The translations under genes and the position numbers were made by a program. Shown here one piece after another: positions 26,077 through 35,518 of a stretch of DNA of 64,000 nucleotides. The notes beneath the pieces were generated by a model. It did not search any database and was not told where the DNA came from. It was given only the letters and a program-made list of their open reading frames with translations. Each line of letters begins with the position of its first letter. Position 1 is the stretch's first letter. The stretch is taken from contig NZ_CP194902.1 of NCBI RefSeq assembly GCF_051027545.1, positions 5,022,001 to 5,086,000 of the forward strand. Reading direction: 5' to 3'. The stretch comes from Methylocaldum sp002005105 (GTDB taxonomy: Bacteria > Pseudomonadota > Gammaproteobacteria > Methylococcales > Methylococcaceae).

Positions 26077-27297
26077 CTAGCCGCCGAAATCGTCCAGCAT
26101 GATGTTTTCCCTTTCCACGCCGATGTCTTCCAGCATTTTGATCACGGCGGTGTTCATCATCGGCGGACCGCAAAGGTAGTATTCACAATCCTCCGGCGCC
26201 GGGTGGTCCTTCAGATAGTTCTCGTACAGAACGTTATGAATGAAGCCGACGTAGCCGGTCCAATTGTCCTCCGGTTTCGGTTCGGAAAGACCGATGAACC
26301 ACTTGAAGTTCGGATTTTCTTCCTGCAGCTTGTTGAAATCGTCCACGTAGAACATTTCCCGCAAGCTACGAGCGCCGTACCAGAAGGTCATCTTCCGCTT
26401 GCTCTTCAACCTGCGAAGCTGGTCGAAGATGTGCGAGCGCATCGGCGCCATACCGGCGCCACCGCCGATGAAGACCATCTCGTTGTCGGTGTCGCGGGCA
26501 AAGAACTCGCCGAACGGCCCGGAAATCGTCACCTTGTCGCCCGGCTTCAGATTGAAGATATAGGACGACATGACCCCCGGCGGAATGCCATTGGCTCCCG
26601 GCGGCGGCGTGGCGATACGGACGTTGAGCATGATGATATCGCTCTCTTCCGGATAGTTCGCCATGGAGTAAGCGCGAATGGCCGGCTCCTTGACGACGGA
26701 TTCGTACTGCCACAGATTGTACTTGTCCCAATCGTCACGGAAGCGTTCTTCGACATCAAAATCCGAGAACTTCGCATGATAAGGCGGGCACTCGATCTGG
26801 ATGTAGCCGCCGGCGCGGAAATTGACATGCTCGCCCTTGGGCAGTTCCAGCACCAACTCCTTGATAAAGGTCGCGACGTTATGGTTCGAGCGAACCGTGG
26901 TCACCCATTTCTTCACGCCGAAGACTTCGTCATGAACATGGATCTTCATGTTCTGCTTGACGGTGACCTGGCAGGCCAGACGATCCCCATCCGCCGCCTC
27001 TCGCTTGGTGATGTGCGAAAGTTCGGTGGGCAGAATGTCGCCGCCGCCTTCGTGCACTTTTACCCGGCACTGGGCGCAGGTACCGCCGCCGCCGCAAGCC
27101 GAGGATACGAACAGATTGTTGTCCGCAAGCGCGGTCAACAGCTTGGCGCCGATGGGAACGTGGATGGTCTTTTCGTCGTTGATCAGGATATCGACGTTGC
27201 CGGATGCGACCAGCTTCGATTTCGCGCCGAGAATCACGAAGACCAGGGCAATGACGATCAGGGTGAAAAACAATACGCCTAGGATGATTTCCAACAT
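26077..27297 (-). CDS. nqrF: Na+-translocating NADH:quinone oxidoreductase subunit F
   Basis: 406 aa; NADH-oxidising entry subunit on the cytoplasmic side. One N-terminal helix is followed by a 2Fe-2S ferredoxin domain with SSACGGGGTCAQCRV (C-x5-C-x2-C) and a later Cys in DRLACQVTV. Then come the FAD-binding motif RAYSMANYPEE and the NADH-binding ferredoxin-reductase domain (VFIGGGAGMAPMRSHIFDQL, YLCGPPMMNTAVIKML). Last gene of the nqr run before the terminator. Confidence 0.97.
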   Translation of the reverse strand: MLEIILGVLFFTLIVIALVFVILGAKSKLVASGNVDILINDEKTIHVPIGAKLLTALADNNLFVSSACGGGGTCAQCRVKVHEGGGDILPTELSHITKREAADGDRLACQVTVKQNMKIHVHDEVFGVKKWVTTVRSNHNVATFIKELVLELPKGEHVNFRAGGYIQIECPPYHAKFSDFDVEERFRDDWDKYNLWQYESVVKEPAIRAYSMANYPEESDIIMLNVRIATPPPGANGIPPGVMSSYIFNLKPGDKVTISGPFGEFFARDTDNEMVFIGGGAGMAPMRSHIFDQLRRLKSKRKMTFWYGARSLREMFYVDDFNKLQEENPNFKWFIGLSEPKPEDNWTGYVGFIHNVLYENYLKDHPAPEDCEYYLCGPPMMNTAVIKMLEDIGVERENIMLDDFGG

Positions 27298-27315
27298 TGT
27301 CTTATGCCCTGCCCC

Positions 27316-27924
27316 TTACAGTTGAATGCCCGAAAACGCCATGAAGCCCAGCGCCATCAGGCCTGCCGTGATGAACGTGATGCCCAGGCCGCGAAGTCCC
27401 GGCGGCACGTCGCTGTATTTCAGCTTCTCGCGAACGCCCGCCATGGCGGTGATCGCAAGAGCCCAGCCGAAGCCGCTGCCGACGCCGTAAACCACGCTTT
27501 CGTTGAAGTTGTAATCGCGCTCGATCATGAACAGGCTGCCGGCGAGGATGGCGCAGTTCACGGTGATGAGCGGCAGGAAGATGCCGAGAGCGTTATAAAG
27601 TGCAGGGAAAAAGCGATCCAGCACCATTTCCAGGATCTGCACGATCGCCGCGATCACGCCGATACACGCCATCAAAGCGATGAAGCTCAGGTCGACGTTT
27701 TCCAAACCCGCCCAGGACAGTGCGCCTTCTTTCAACAGATAGGTATAGATCAGGTTGTTGGCAGGAACCGTGAGCGTCTGCACGATGACAACGGCGATGC
27801 CGAGGCCGACTGCGGTTTCGATCTTCTTCGAGACGGCAATGAACGTGCACATTCCCAAGAAGAAGGCCAGAGCCATGTTCTCGATAAAGACCGACTTAAT
27901 AAATAGATTGATATAGGCTTCCAT
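27316..27924 (-). CDS. nqrE: Na+-translocating NADH:quinone oxidoreductase subunit E
   Basis: 202 aa with six predicted helices. FLGMCTFIAVSKKIETAVGL carries a conserved Cys of the intramembrane Fe site shared with NqrD. A single-base TGATG-type junction with nqrD implies translational coupling. Half of the RnfA/NqrE-family pair that forms the Na+ path. Confidence 0.97.
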   Translation of the reverse strand: MEAYINLFIKSVFIENMALAFFLGMCTFIAVSKKIETAVGLGIAVVIVQTLTVPANNLIYTYLLKEGALSWAGLENVDLSFIALMACIGVIAAIVQILEMVLDRFFPALYNALGIFLPLITVNCAILAGSLFMIERDYNFNESVVYGVGSGFGWALAITAMAGVREKLKYSDVPPGLRGLGITFITAGLMALGFMAFSGIQL

Positions 27925-28589
27925 CAGTGTGCCTCCCCGTGAGCCGGCATGATGGCGAAGTCAGCCTTCTCGACTTGTTGCGGCTTCCAGGTACGCACCG
28001 CCCAGATCAGCAATCCGATCAGGAAGAAAGCGCTCGGCGGGAGCAGCAGCAAGCCGTTCGGGACATACCAGCCGCCGTCCTTCAAAAGAGGCAGCACGTC
28101 GATGCCGAGCAGTTTGCCGGAACCGAACAGTTCGCGAACGATGGCGACGGTGATCAGAATCAGGCTGTAGCCGAGGCCATTGCCTATGCCGTCGAGAAAA
28201 CTTTCCCACGGCGGATTCTTCATCGCATAGGCTTCCGCGCGCCCCATGACGATGCAGTTGGTGATGATCAGACCTACGAACACCGACAATTGCTTGCTGA
28301 TTTCGTAAGCGAACGCTTTGAGAATCTGATCCACCACGATCACCAGCGAGGCAATAATCACCATTTGAGCGATGATACGAATGCTGCTCGGAACGTGATT
28401 GCGGATGAATGCGATACCGGCGCTCGAGCAGGCGGTGACCGAAGTCAACGCGAGGCTCATGATCAGCGCGGTCGATAGCTGCGAAGTCACCGCCAGAGCG
28501 GAACAGATCCCTAACACCTGCAGAGTGATGGGGTTGTTATCGACTAACGGTTCGACAAGAACTTTCTTGTGTTCTTCATTAAGGTTCAT
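27924..28589 (-). CDS. nqrD: Na+-translocating NADH:quinone oxidoreductase subunit D
   Basis: 221 aa membrane subunit, pseudo-symmetric to NqrE. ILGICSALAVTSQLSTALIM and FVGLIITNCIVMGRAEAYAM are the two inverted-topology Cys-bearing signatures that coordinate the Fe centre. Placed between nqrC and nqrE with almost no spacing. Confidence 0.96.
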   Translation of the reverse strand: MNLNEEHKKVLVEPLVDNNPITLQVLGICSALAVTSQLSTALIMSLALTSVTACSSAGIAFIRNHVPSSIRIIAQMVIIASLVIVVDQILKAFAYEISKQLSVFVGLIITNCIVMGRAEAYAMKNPPWESFLDGIGNGLGYSLILITVAIVRELFGSGKLLGIDVLPLLKDGGWYVPNGLLLLPPSAFFLIGLLIWAVRTWKPQQVEKADFAIMPAHGEAH

Positions 28590-28593
28590 CGGC

Positions 28594-29520
28594 TTAACCC
28601 CTCTGAGATCTAAGCTTTGCCAGATAAAGTCCGAAGCCTTCCCTGCTCATCCAGTAGCTCACCAGGTTGCTGACGCCGCGGCTCGTGAGCGTAGCGCCCG
28701 CGAGCGCATCCACTTGGTATTCCGAGCCCGGCTTGGACGGATCGACGGAGCCCTTTACGAGGCCCAATGCGACTTCGCCGATCTCGATCTGCTGTCCCTT
28801 CTCGGTCAAGTTGCTCTCGTGCAATTCCTTGCCGGTGAAGTTGTACACTTTCTTTCCTTTCCAAAGCGCCTTCCATTTCGGATTCACCACCTCGCCGCCC
28901 AGGCCGGGAGTTTCCGCCTGATCGTAAAGATTGAGGCCGATAACCGTCTGCGCATCGGCTTGCAGCGCCATAAAACCGTACATGGTGGACCACAACCCGT
29001 AACCGCTGACCGGCAGGATCACCGACTTCAATTGGCCGCCCTCCTTGACCAAGTAGACCTTGGCGTATTTGGGCTTGCGCTTGATATTGGCGATATCCTT
29101 TTCCGGCGGTATGGCCTCGCTCATCGCCGGATCCTTGGCTGCCTTGCGCTGATCGAAGGTTTTCGGATCGATCGAATCGACGTAATCGCCCGTTGCCAAG
29201 TCGACGACTTTCGGCTCGATATTCTTGAAGGCCTCGTCGACCTTGGTTCCTTCATCCAACAGGCCCGCCACCTCGAGAATGTTGACTTTTTCGTCCTTGG
29301 ACTTATTGCTCTCCTGCAGCGGCTTGAGCGCAACGGCCGAACCCGATACCAATACCGCTCCGACCAGGCACAATGCGAAAGCGACGGCGAGCGTTTTCTG
29401 GAAACTGTCGTTCGGCAGCACCAGAATCTTCTGCGCGTACTCGTTCGCTTTTTCGATGAAGCCGGCGATCTTATCGGACACCTGCGTTCCCGCTGTGTTG
29501 GGATTTGCTGAATCAGGCAT
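28594..29520 (-). CDS. nqrC: Na+-translocating NADH:quinone oxidoreductase subunit C
   Basis: 308 aa, longer than the roughly 260 of Vibrio NqrC because of a polar N-terminal extension of about 38 residues before the single helix (TLAVAFALCLVGAVLVSGSA). The covalent FMN-attachment motif reads LAGATLTSRG, where Vibrio has SGAT, so the flavinylated Thr is retained. GLWSTMYGFMALQ and ETPGLGGEV are family-specific. Overlaps nqrB by 8 bases. Confidence 0.95.
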   Translation of the reverse strand: MPDSANPNTAGTQVSDKIAGFIEKANEYAQKILVLPNDSFQKTLAVAFALCLVGAVLVSGSAVALKPLQESNKSKDEKVNILEVAGLLDEGTKVDEAFKNIEPKVVDLATGDYVDSIDPKTFDQRKAAKDPAMSEAIPPEKDIANIKRKPKYAKVYLVKEGGQLKSVILPVSGYGLWSTMYGFMALQADAQTVIGLNLYDQAETPGLGGEVVNPKWKALWKGKKVYNFTGKELHESNLTEKGQQIEIGEVALGLVKGSVDPSKPGSEYQVDALAGATLTSRGVSNLVSYWMSREGFGLYLAKLRSQRG

Positions 29521-30718
29521 GACGTCTAACCCTTCTCGTGATATTCGCTTTAATTACGGCGTAGTCGATCAGCGGCGCGAAAATGTTGGCGAACAGGATG
29601 GCCAGCATGATGCCCTCCGGGAAAGCCGGATTGACGACGCGGATCAGCACGGTCATGAAACCGATCAAGGCGCCGAAAACCCAACGCCCGGCATTGGTAT
29701 GCGCCGCGCTGACCGGATCGGTGGCCATATACACCGTGCCGAAAGCGAAGCCGCCCAGAGTCAAATGCCAGTACCAGGGCATCGCGAACATGGCATTGGA
29801 ATCGCTGCCGACGATGTTGAACAAGGTGGACGTTGCGACCATGCCGGCCAGGACGCCGGCCATGATCCGCCACGAGGCGATGCGCGTGTAGATCAGGAAT
29901 GCGGCGCCGATCAGACAGGCCAGGGTCGAGGTCTCGCCCAGCGAGCCTTGCTCGAAACCGAAGAAGGTCTGCCACCAAGAGATGCCGCCCGCCGTGATCG
30001 CGTCGACGCCTCCCAAGGCTCCGAAGCCCAGAGCGGTCGCGCCGCTGAATCCGTCTACCGCGGTCCATACCGCGTCGCCCGACATGGAAGCCGGATAGGC
30101 GAAATACAGAAATGCGCGGCCGGTGAGCGCCGGATTCAGGAAGTTCTTGCCGGTGCCGCCGAAAATTTCCTTGCCGATCACGACGCCGAACGAAATGCCG
30201 ATGGCCACCTGCCACAAAGGCGTATTGGGCGGCAGCGTCAACGCGAACAGGATGGACGATACGAAGAAACCTTCGTTTACATCATGCTTCCGGACGACGG
30301 CGAACAAGACTTCCCATATACCGCCCGCCACGAGCGTGACGATATAGATCGGGAAAAAATACAAGGCGCCGTGCATCACGACGGAAATCGGATTGACCGG
30401 GTTGTAGCCGAAAACGTCCATGATGGCACCGCGCCAGCCGGGTGCCGAGGCGATACCCATGCTCTCCATGGCCGAGTTGGCCTGGTAGCCGGTGTTGAAC
30501 AGCGCCATCAGCAAACACGGCAGAGCCGCGATCCAGACGTAGGTCATGACCCGCTTCAAATCGACTGCGTCGCGGACGTGAACCCCGCCAGCCGTCACAT
30601 CGGGAGGGCTATAGAGAAAGGTGTCGACCATCTCATAGATCGGATAGAGCTTCTCCAGCCGACCGCCATGCGCGAAGTACGGATGTATCTTGTCTAAGAA
30701 TTGCCTAGTACGAGACAT
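29513..30718 (-). CDS. nqrB: Na+-translocating NADH:quinone oxidoreductase subunit B
   Basis: 401 aa polytopic subunit that carries riboflavin and a covalent FMN and forms the Na+ channel. The flavinylation motif is visible as VDGFSGATALGFGA (Thr). FFPIYIVTLVAGGIWEVLFA is one of several membrane helices. The start overlaps the nqrA stop (TAATG). Confidence 0.97.
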   Translation of the reverse strand: MSRTRQFLDKIHPYFAHGGRLEKLYPIYEMVDTFLYSPPDVTAGGVHVRDAVDLKRVMTYVWIAALPCLLMALFNTGYQANSAMESMGIASAPGWRGAIMDVFGYNPVNPISVVMHGALYFFPIYIVTLVAGGIWEVLFAVVRKHDVNEGFFVSSILFALTLPPNTPLWQVAIGISFGVVIGKEIFGGTGKNFLNPALTGRAFLYFAYPASMSGDAVWTAVDGFSGATALGFGALGGVDAITAGGISWWQTFFGFEQGSLGETSTLACLIGAAFLIYTRIASWRIMAGVLAGMVATSTLFNIVGSDSNAMFAMPWYWHLTLGGFAFGTVYMATDPVSAAHTNAGRWVFGALIGFMTVLIRVVNPAFPEGIMLAILFANIFAPLIDYAVIKANITRRVRRHA

Positions 30719-32076
30719 TAGCCTTCCTTCTCAATTTGGGTAAGATTCTTGCGAAGCACCGGGCCGAAATCGTGCTTGCCCGGATCGACGAAGGTGCAAA
30801 GCGCCAGGTCTTCTTCGTCCAGTTCGAGACAACCCAAGGCCTGCGCCGTATCGGTGTCGCCCACGATCAGCGAGCGCAGCAATTGCGTCGGCAGAATGTC
30901 CATGGGCATGACCTCTTCGTAGACGCCGACCGGCACGATAGCTCTCGCGCTGCCATATTTGGCGCTGGTGAAAGCGAACTTGCGCCCCTGTTCTTTGGGA
31001 AGACTGGATAAAAGCACGTTCAGGAAAGAGTACTTGTCGCGATCCGGTACTACCCACCCCATGAACTCTCTTTGCCGCCCTTCCTCGATGACGCTGACCT
31101 GATTGTGATAGCGCCCGAGATAGTCCGACCATCCTTCCGCCTTCTGGCCGCACAGTATGGACCCCGAAATCACGCGTGCTTCCTTATCCGCAACGGTTTC
31201 ATTTCGAACCAAATCGCTCAGATTGGCGCCCAGCCGAGTGCGGATCAAACGGGGGCGCTCGACCATCGGCCCGGCGAGAGAAACGACTCGCTCCACGTTC
31301 AATCGGCCGGTGGTGAACAGGCTACCGATCGCCATGACGGCTTGATAGTCGAGATGCCAGACTATCTTGGTAGCGCTGACGGGATCGAGATAATGGATAT
31401 GGGTACCCACGAGACCGGCGGGGTGCGGCCCGTCGAACTCAGCGATCTCGATCTTGTTACTGTCTCCGGAAGGCAGGGAATGATTCGGCGCCGTGCAGAG
31501 ATAAACCTTCCCCTCGGTCAGCTTGGAAACGACAGTCAGTCCGTTTTTGAAGTCTTGAACCCGTTCCTGAATGACAACATCCGGCCGAGCGGCCAATGGA
31601 TTGGTGTCGATCGCCGTCACAAAAATGGAATGGGGCGCCGTATCGGGATCGGGAACCTTGCTGTAGGGGCGGGTTCGAAGAGAGGTCCACAAGCCGGAAG
31701 CCAGCAGATTCTCTTTTACTTGCTCGACAGTCAGATCGGCGAGTTTGGATTGGCCGTATGATTGAAACTGAACGCTGTCATCGCCGTCCAATTCGATGAC
31801 GACGGATTGAAGCACGCGTTTGGCGCCGCGATTGATCGCCTTGACCACGCCGCTCCCGGGCGAGGTGAACAAAACCTTGGGATACTGTTTATCCGAAAAC
31901 AGCGCCTCACCGAGCCTGACCCGGTCTCCCTCCGAAACATTCATGGAGGGCTTCAATCCGACATAATCCAAGCCCAGTAACGCTACGGATTTAACAACGT
32001 TACCGTCGTCGTGTATCGTTTGCTCGGGCTCCCCAGTGATCGGCAGATTCAAGCCTTTCTTTGTTCTGATTAGCAT
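30718..32076 (-). CDS. nqrA: Na+-translocating NADH:quinone oxidoreductase subunit A
   Basis: 452 aa from the ATG at 32076 (MLIRTKKGLNLPITGEPEQ), matching the family start and length of about 446. The frame to 32232 adds unrelated residues. Soluble quinone-site subunit; HYLDPVSATKIVWHLDYQAV and RIIRTRLGANLSDLV-type segments are conserved. First gene of the nqrABCDEF run, which oxidises NADH, reduces ubiquinone and exports Na+. The 600-base leader holds no other gene on this strand. Confidence 0.95.
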   Translation of the reverse strand: MLIRTKKGLNLPITGEPEQTIHDDGNVVKSVALLGLDYVGLKPSMNVSEGDRVRLGEALFSDKQYPKVLFTSPGSGVVKAINRGAKRVLQSVVIELDGDDSVQFQSYGQSKLADLTVEQVKENLLASGLWTSLRTRPYSKVPDPDTAPHSIFVTAIDTNPLAARPDVVIQERVQDFKNGLTVVSKLTEGKVYLCTAPNHSLPSGDSNKIEIAEFDGPHPAGLVGTHIHYLDPVSATKIVWHLDYQAVMAIGSLFTTGRLNVERVVSLAGPMVERPRLIRTRLGANLSDLVRNETVADKEARVISGSILCGQKAEGWSDYLGRYHNQVSVIEEGRQREFMGWVVPDRDKYSFLNVLLSSLPKEQGRKFAFTSAKYGSARAIVPVGVYEEVMPMDILPTQLLRSLIVGDTDTAQALGCLELDEEDLALCTFVDPGKHDFGPVLRKNLTQIEKEG

Positions 32077-32407
32077 ATATACGCCTGTGGATCGCACAAA
32101 TTGACGGCCAAACCACCCCTCTCGCATTCCTGCAACAGGTTCGAAGAAGACGGTAGAGGGAGTGCTAAGATGTATTCGGCTTAAGGCGCGCCGAGAGAGT
32201 GCCACGAGTTTATTCAAAACGTCGCGCCTCAAATCGAAGCTGCGCGTAGCGAGAGGTATGCTCGGCGTTTCCCTAAGACTTAGGTAAACCGTCTGGTATT
32301 AGAACACAAATACCCGAGGGGCTCAACGCGCGGAGTTCTTGAATCAGAAGGAAAAACGGGGGCCGAGACTCTAATTTTGGTTACAGGACTGTTTCAAAAT
32401 TCAGCAC

Positions 32408-32439
32408 AAAAAAAAGGGCCTTAGCAAAGCTTCGGCCCT
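32408..32439 (-). terminator. Orphan Rho-independent terminator
   Basis: On the minus strand AGGGCC (32439-32434) and GGCCCT (32420-32415) form a stem with a 13-base loop and are followed by eight T. No protein gene on this strand lies between it and cbbO at 33143, so it may end a small RNA starting near 32490. Confidence 0.75.
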
Positions 32440-32697
32440 GACAACATCCCAGAGGATTAAGAGGTCTTAAACGCAATGTCGCTAACCCGGAGAATGCTAT
32501 AACAAGTTCCAAAGAGGAGATGGAGGTAAATCAACTTAGCGTTCTCGCGTGGTCAAAATACTAGCCTCAACCGGACGGTACGATTTTGACTTAAATCAAC
32601 AAACGCCCGCTTTTCTGTCGTTTCGACAAAAGCTTCGAAACAGTGGCGTAACCGCTCGGTTACTAGCCACTCGACCGATCTCTTAATACAATACCAT

Positions 32698-33067
32698 CGG
32701 GAGTTGGCCAGACAGTCGCTGCCCACGTCGTCGACGCGGGGAGAGGAAAGTCCGGGCTCCACAGGGCAAGGCGCCAGGTAATGCCTGGGAGGCGCAAGCC
32801 TACGGAAAGTGCCACAGAAAATATACCGCCACGGTCCTCCGGGACCGCGGTAAGGGTGAAATGGTGCGGTAAGAGCGCACCGCGCTTCCGGTAACGGAAG
32901 TGGCAGGGCAAACCCCGCCCGGAGCAAGACCAAATAGGGGGGCATTGGAGGCAACTCCTGACGTGCGGCCCGCACGGCTCCCGGGTAGGTCGCTCGAGGC
33001 GCGCGGTGACGCGCGCCCTAGATGAATGACTGTCCACGACTGAACCCGGCTTATCGGCCGACTCCCC
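32698..33067 (+). ncRNA. rnpB: RNase P RNA (class A)
   Basis: Catalytic RNA of RNase P, which matures tRNA 5' ends. Diagnostic conserved pieces occur in order: TTGGCCAGACAGTCGCTGCC near the 5' end, GAGGAAAGTCCGGGCTCC (about 32743-32760), GGTAAGGGTGAAATGGTGCG (about 32849-32868) and AACCCGGCTTATCGGCCGAC at the 3' end, which pairs with the 5' GTTGGCC. A TACAAT -10 box at 32687-32692 would put the transcription start at about 32699. It lies on the strand opposite to nqr and cbb. Confidence 0.95.
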
Positions 33068-33142
33068 ATGAATCATCGGCGTCGTTTCACGCCATATTCC
33101 CGAGCGCCTATTCCGAGATTCGGGATAGGTGCTCCTCTCAAT

Positions 33143-35479
33143 CTATCCAGTCAAGCTAACGAACAGCGAAGGCAGGCGCTCCGGCAATCGTTGCACGTGA
33201 TCCACGACGGTGTAGCGGTTGGGACCGAAGATTCTGGACACGTACTCGTCTGCCTCGGGATCGAGCGTAAGACAGTAGCTCATGACTCCGACGGTAGCCA
33301 GTTCTTCCACCGCCTTTTTGGTATCGAACCGAAGGTACTGCGGATCGCGCTCGTCGATGTCCGCGGGTTCCCCATCGGAAACCAAAAGCAGCAGTTTTTT
33401 CTGCTGCGGCTGACGCAGCAGAAACTTTCCGGCGTGGCGCAGCGCCGCCCCCATCCGGGTCGAAAGCCCTCCCTGCATGCCCGCCAATCTCGCCTTTGCC
33501 TGATCGTCGAAGGGCTGATCGAAATCCTTGAAACGGTAATACTGCACGTCGTGCCGCCCGTCCGAAGCAAACCCGTGGATGGCGAAGGGATCGCCAATAC
33601 CGTCGATAGCCCAGGCCAGCAGGGTCGTCGCCTCACGTGCAAGCTGAATCACGGCGCGATCCGATCCCGGCAGGATCTCGTTAGTCGACTCCGATAGATC
33701 GAGCAGTACCAGTACCGCCAGATCCCGCGTCTTGCGGATATAGCGGATATTGATGCGCGGGTCCGGCATCTCACCCATGCGGATGTCGATCATGGCGCGA
33801 ATGGCGGCGTTGAGATCGATCTCGTCGCCGTCCTCCTGCCGCCGCTGGCGGACCAAACCCCGTGGCTGCAAGGCATCGATGATGTGCTTGAGGCGGCTGG
33901 CGACGGGCTTGTACTCCACCAGGATCTGCTCGATCAGTTCCTGCTCCCCCCTGGGCTGCCGTTTTTCCAAAACGGTCGCCCAATTGGGGCGGTGCAACTG
34001 TACCTGGTAGTCCCACTCGGGGTAATGATAAGGATCGCTGACCGGCTCCTTGCCTTCCAGTTCATTGATGGTGCAGCCTTCCTGATCCAAATGGAACGGC
34101 GTCTCCAGGGTCCAGACCTCCTGGGCATCGTCCCCCGCCAGTTCGCAGTCCACCTCGTTGACCATCTCCATGACCGAAACCTTCCTGCGGACCTGGCGCT
34201 CGCTGGCCGGTGCGTATTCCGCCTGTTCCCAGAGCTGCTCGGCGAACGCCCAGATGAACCGGTTGTCGTCGCGGTACGGGATAGCTATGCCCTCCAGGAT
34301 GCGCAACGGCGGGAGCACCAGTCGGTCCTTGACCTTGTTATATAGCGTTACACCCAGATCCCAGCTGATTTGGTTGTCATCAGGACGAGCCGCAAAGACT
34401 TCCCGGAAGGCCGCTACCGTCTCCCGAATCAGGCTATCCTCGGTTTCGAGTTCCGCATCGAGCAGCGCATGGGCCAAGCGCTCCAAGAAAGACAGAGCGG
34501 GATCGCGGCTTTCCCGACCTTCGGCATCCGCCTCATGCAACGGAAGCCAGAGCTGCCGGAGCCCTGGAAACTGCCGGATGGCCAGATGCTCGACACGGGC
34601 ATCCTCGATCAGACCGATCATGAACATCTGCACCGGATTCAACGCTTCCGCCGAGATCGGCTTCTTGGTGTAGGCGAGATGCGCGGCGGCGTGGGCGCAG
34701 GCAGCACGGTACAGCTCCTTGCCGGAAATGCCGCCGTAATCGTCGAAAGCATCGGGCAGGTAGATGACCGGAAACTCGATGAAAGGCTTGAGTCCTTCGC
34801 GCGTTTCATAATCGCCGGCCGTCGGGCGCAAATGGAAATCGCGGCCCCACAACGCGCGCAGATAGAAGTTCAGCTTGCGCTGGGTATCGACGAACAGCGT
34901 GCCGCGGCGTTCCTTCTGGAGCACCGCGAGGCTGTCCGCCGTTTCGAGACCGAAATATTTGGCCAGGTTTTCGAAATCGCGCCCGTGCGCCTGTGCGCCC
35001 CAGAGCGCCCAGCGGCGCAGCCCGCCCAGCGTCAACTTATCGAATAGCTGGTCGAGGTGCTGAAGCATCGGGCGCAATCCGCGTGGTGCTTTCGCCGAAA
35101 GCTGATGGACCAGGGCCAGATACTGGCGCAGCAAGTCGGCATCGCCCAGCCGGCTGGCCGCCGTGGGCAGGCTGTCGAACAGCGCGGCGATCACGCCCCC
35201 GCTGACCATGGAGGCCAGCTTCATCACCGAGGTCACCACGTCGGGAATGATTTCGTCGCCCACTTCCTTGGCGACCAGGGGCATTTCCTGGATATAGGAC
35301 ACCACCAGTTCGGACCCGCGTCCCAGTTCCGAAAGCACGCGGGCACCCTCGATATAATTGCGCAAGCCGCCCGGCGACATCACCCGCCCCGCTTCGTGGA
35401 AGCTGGCCTCTAGGGTGTCCTTGATATGCGGCTCGACCCGCTCCAGGTATTCGCGGTAGTCTTCCAGGTTGATGCTCAT
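33143..35479 (-). CDS. cbbO: RuBisCO activation protein CbbO (vWA domain)
   Basis: 778 aa. Adaptor of the CbbQO-type Rubisco activase: CbbO binds inhibited Rubisco while the CbbQ hexamer remodels it. The C-terminal von Willebrand A domain has the MIDAS motif LLDLSESTNE (DxSxS) and FLLRQPQQKKLLLLVSDGEP. The long N-terminal helical part (MSINLEDYREYLERVEPHIK) is family-typical. It is 39 bases downstream of cbbQ. Confidence 0.95.
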   Translation of the reverse strand: MSINLEDYREYLERVEPHIKDTLEASFHEAGRVMSPGGLRNYIEGARVLSELGRGSELVVSYIQEMPLVAKEVGDEIIPDVVTSVMKLASMVSGGVIAALFDSLPTAASRLGDADLLRQYLALVHQLSAKAPRGLRPMLQHLDQLFDKLTLGGLRRWALWGAQAHGRDFENLAKYFGLETADSLAVLQKERRGTLFVDTQRKLNFYLRALWGRDFHLRPTAGDYETREGLKPFIEFPVIYLPDAFDDYGGISGKELYRAACAHAAAHLAYTKKPISAEALNPVQMFMIGLIEDARVEHLAIRQFPGLRQLWLPLHEADAEGRESRDPALSFLERLAHALLDAELETEDSLIRETVAAFREVFAARPDDNQISWDLGVTLYNKVKDRLVLPPLRILEGIAIPYRDDNRFIWAFAEQLWEQAEYAPASERQVRRKVSVMEMVNEVDCELAGDDAQEVWTLETPFHLDQEGCTINELEGKEPVSDPYHYPEWDYQVQLHRPNWATVLEKRQPRGEQELIEQILVEYKPVASRLKHIIDALQPRGLVRQRRQEDGDEIDLNAAIRAMIDIRMGEMPDPRINIRYIRKTRDLAVLVLLDLSESTNEILPGSDRAVIQLAREATTLLAWAIDGIGDPFAIHGFASDGRHDVQYYRFKDFDQPFDDQAKARLAGMQGGLSTRMGAALRHAGKFLLRQPQQKKLLLLVSDGEPADIDERDPQYLRFDTKKAVEELATVGVMSYCLTLDPEADEYVSRIFGPNRYTVVDHVQRLPERLPSLFVSLTG

Positions 35480-35518
35480 GGCTCGCCTCGTCTTGCCCCG
35501 CAGCGGCTTAGTCCTTTT

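Noticed and set aside
25960..27282. 440-aa forward frame
   Set aside because: Exact antisense shadow of nqrF, with no start signal and a low-complexity His/Arg-rich composition.
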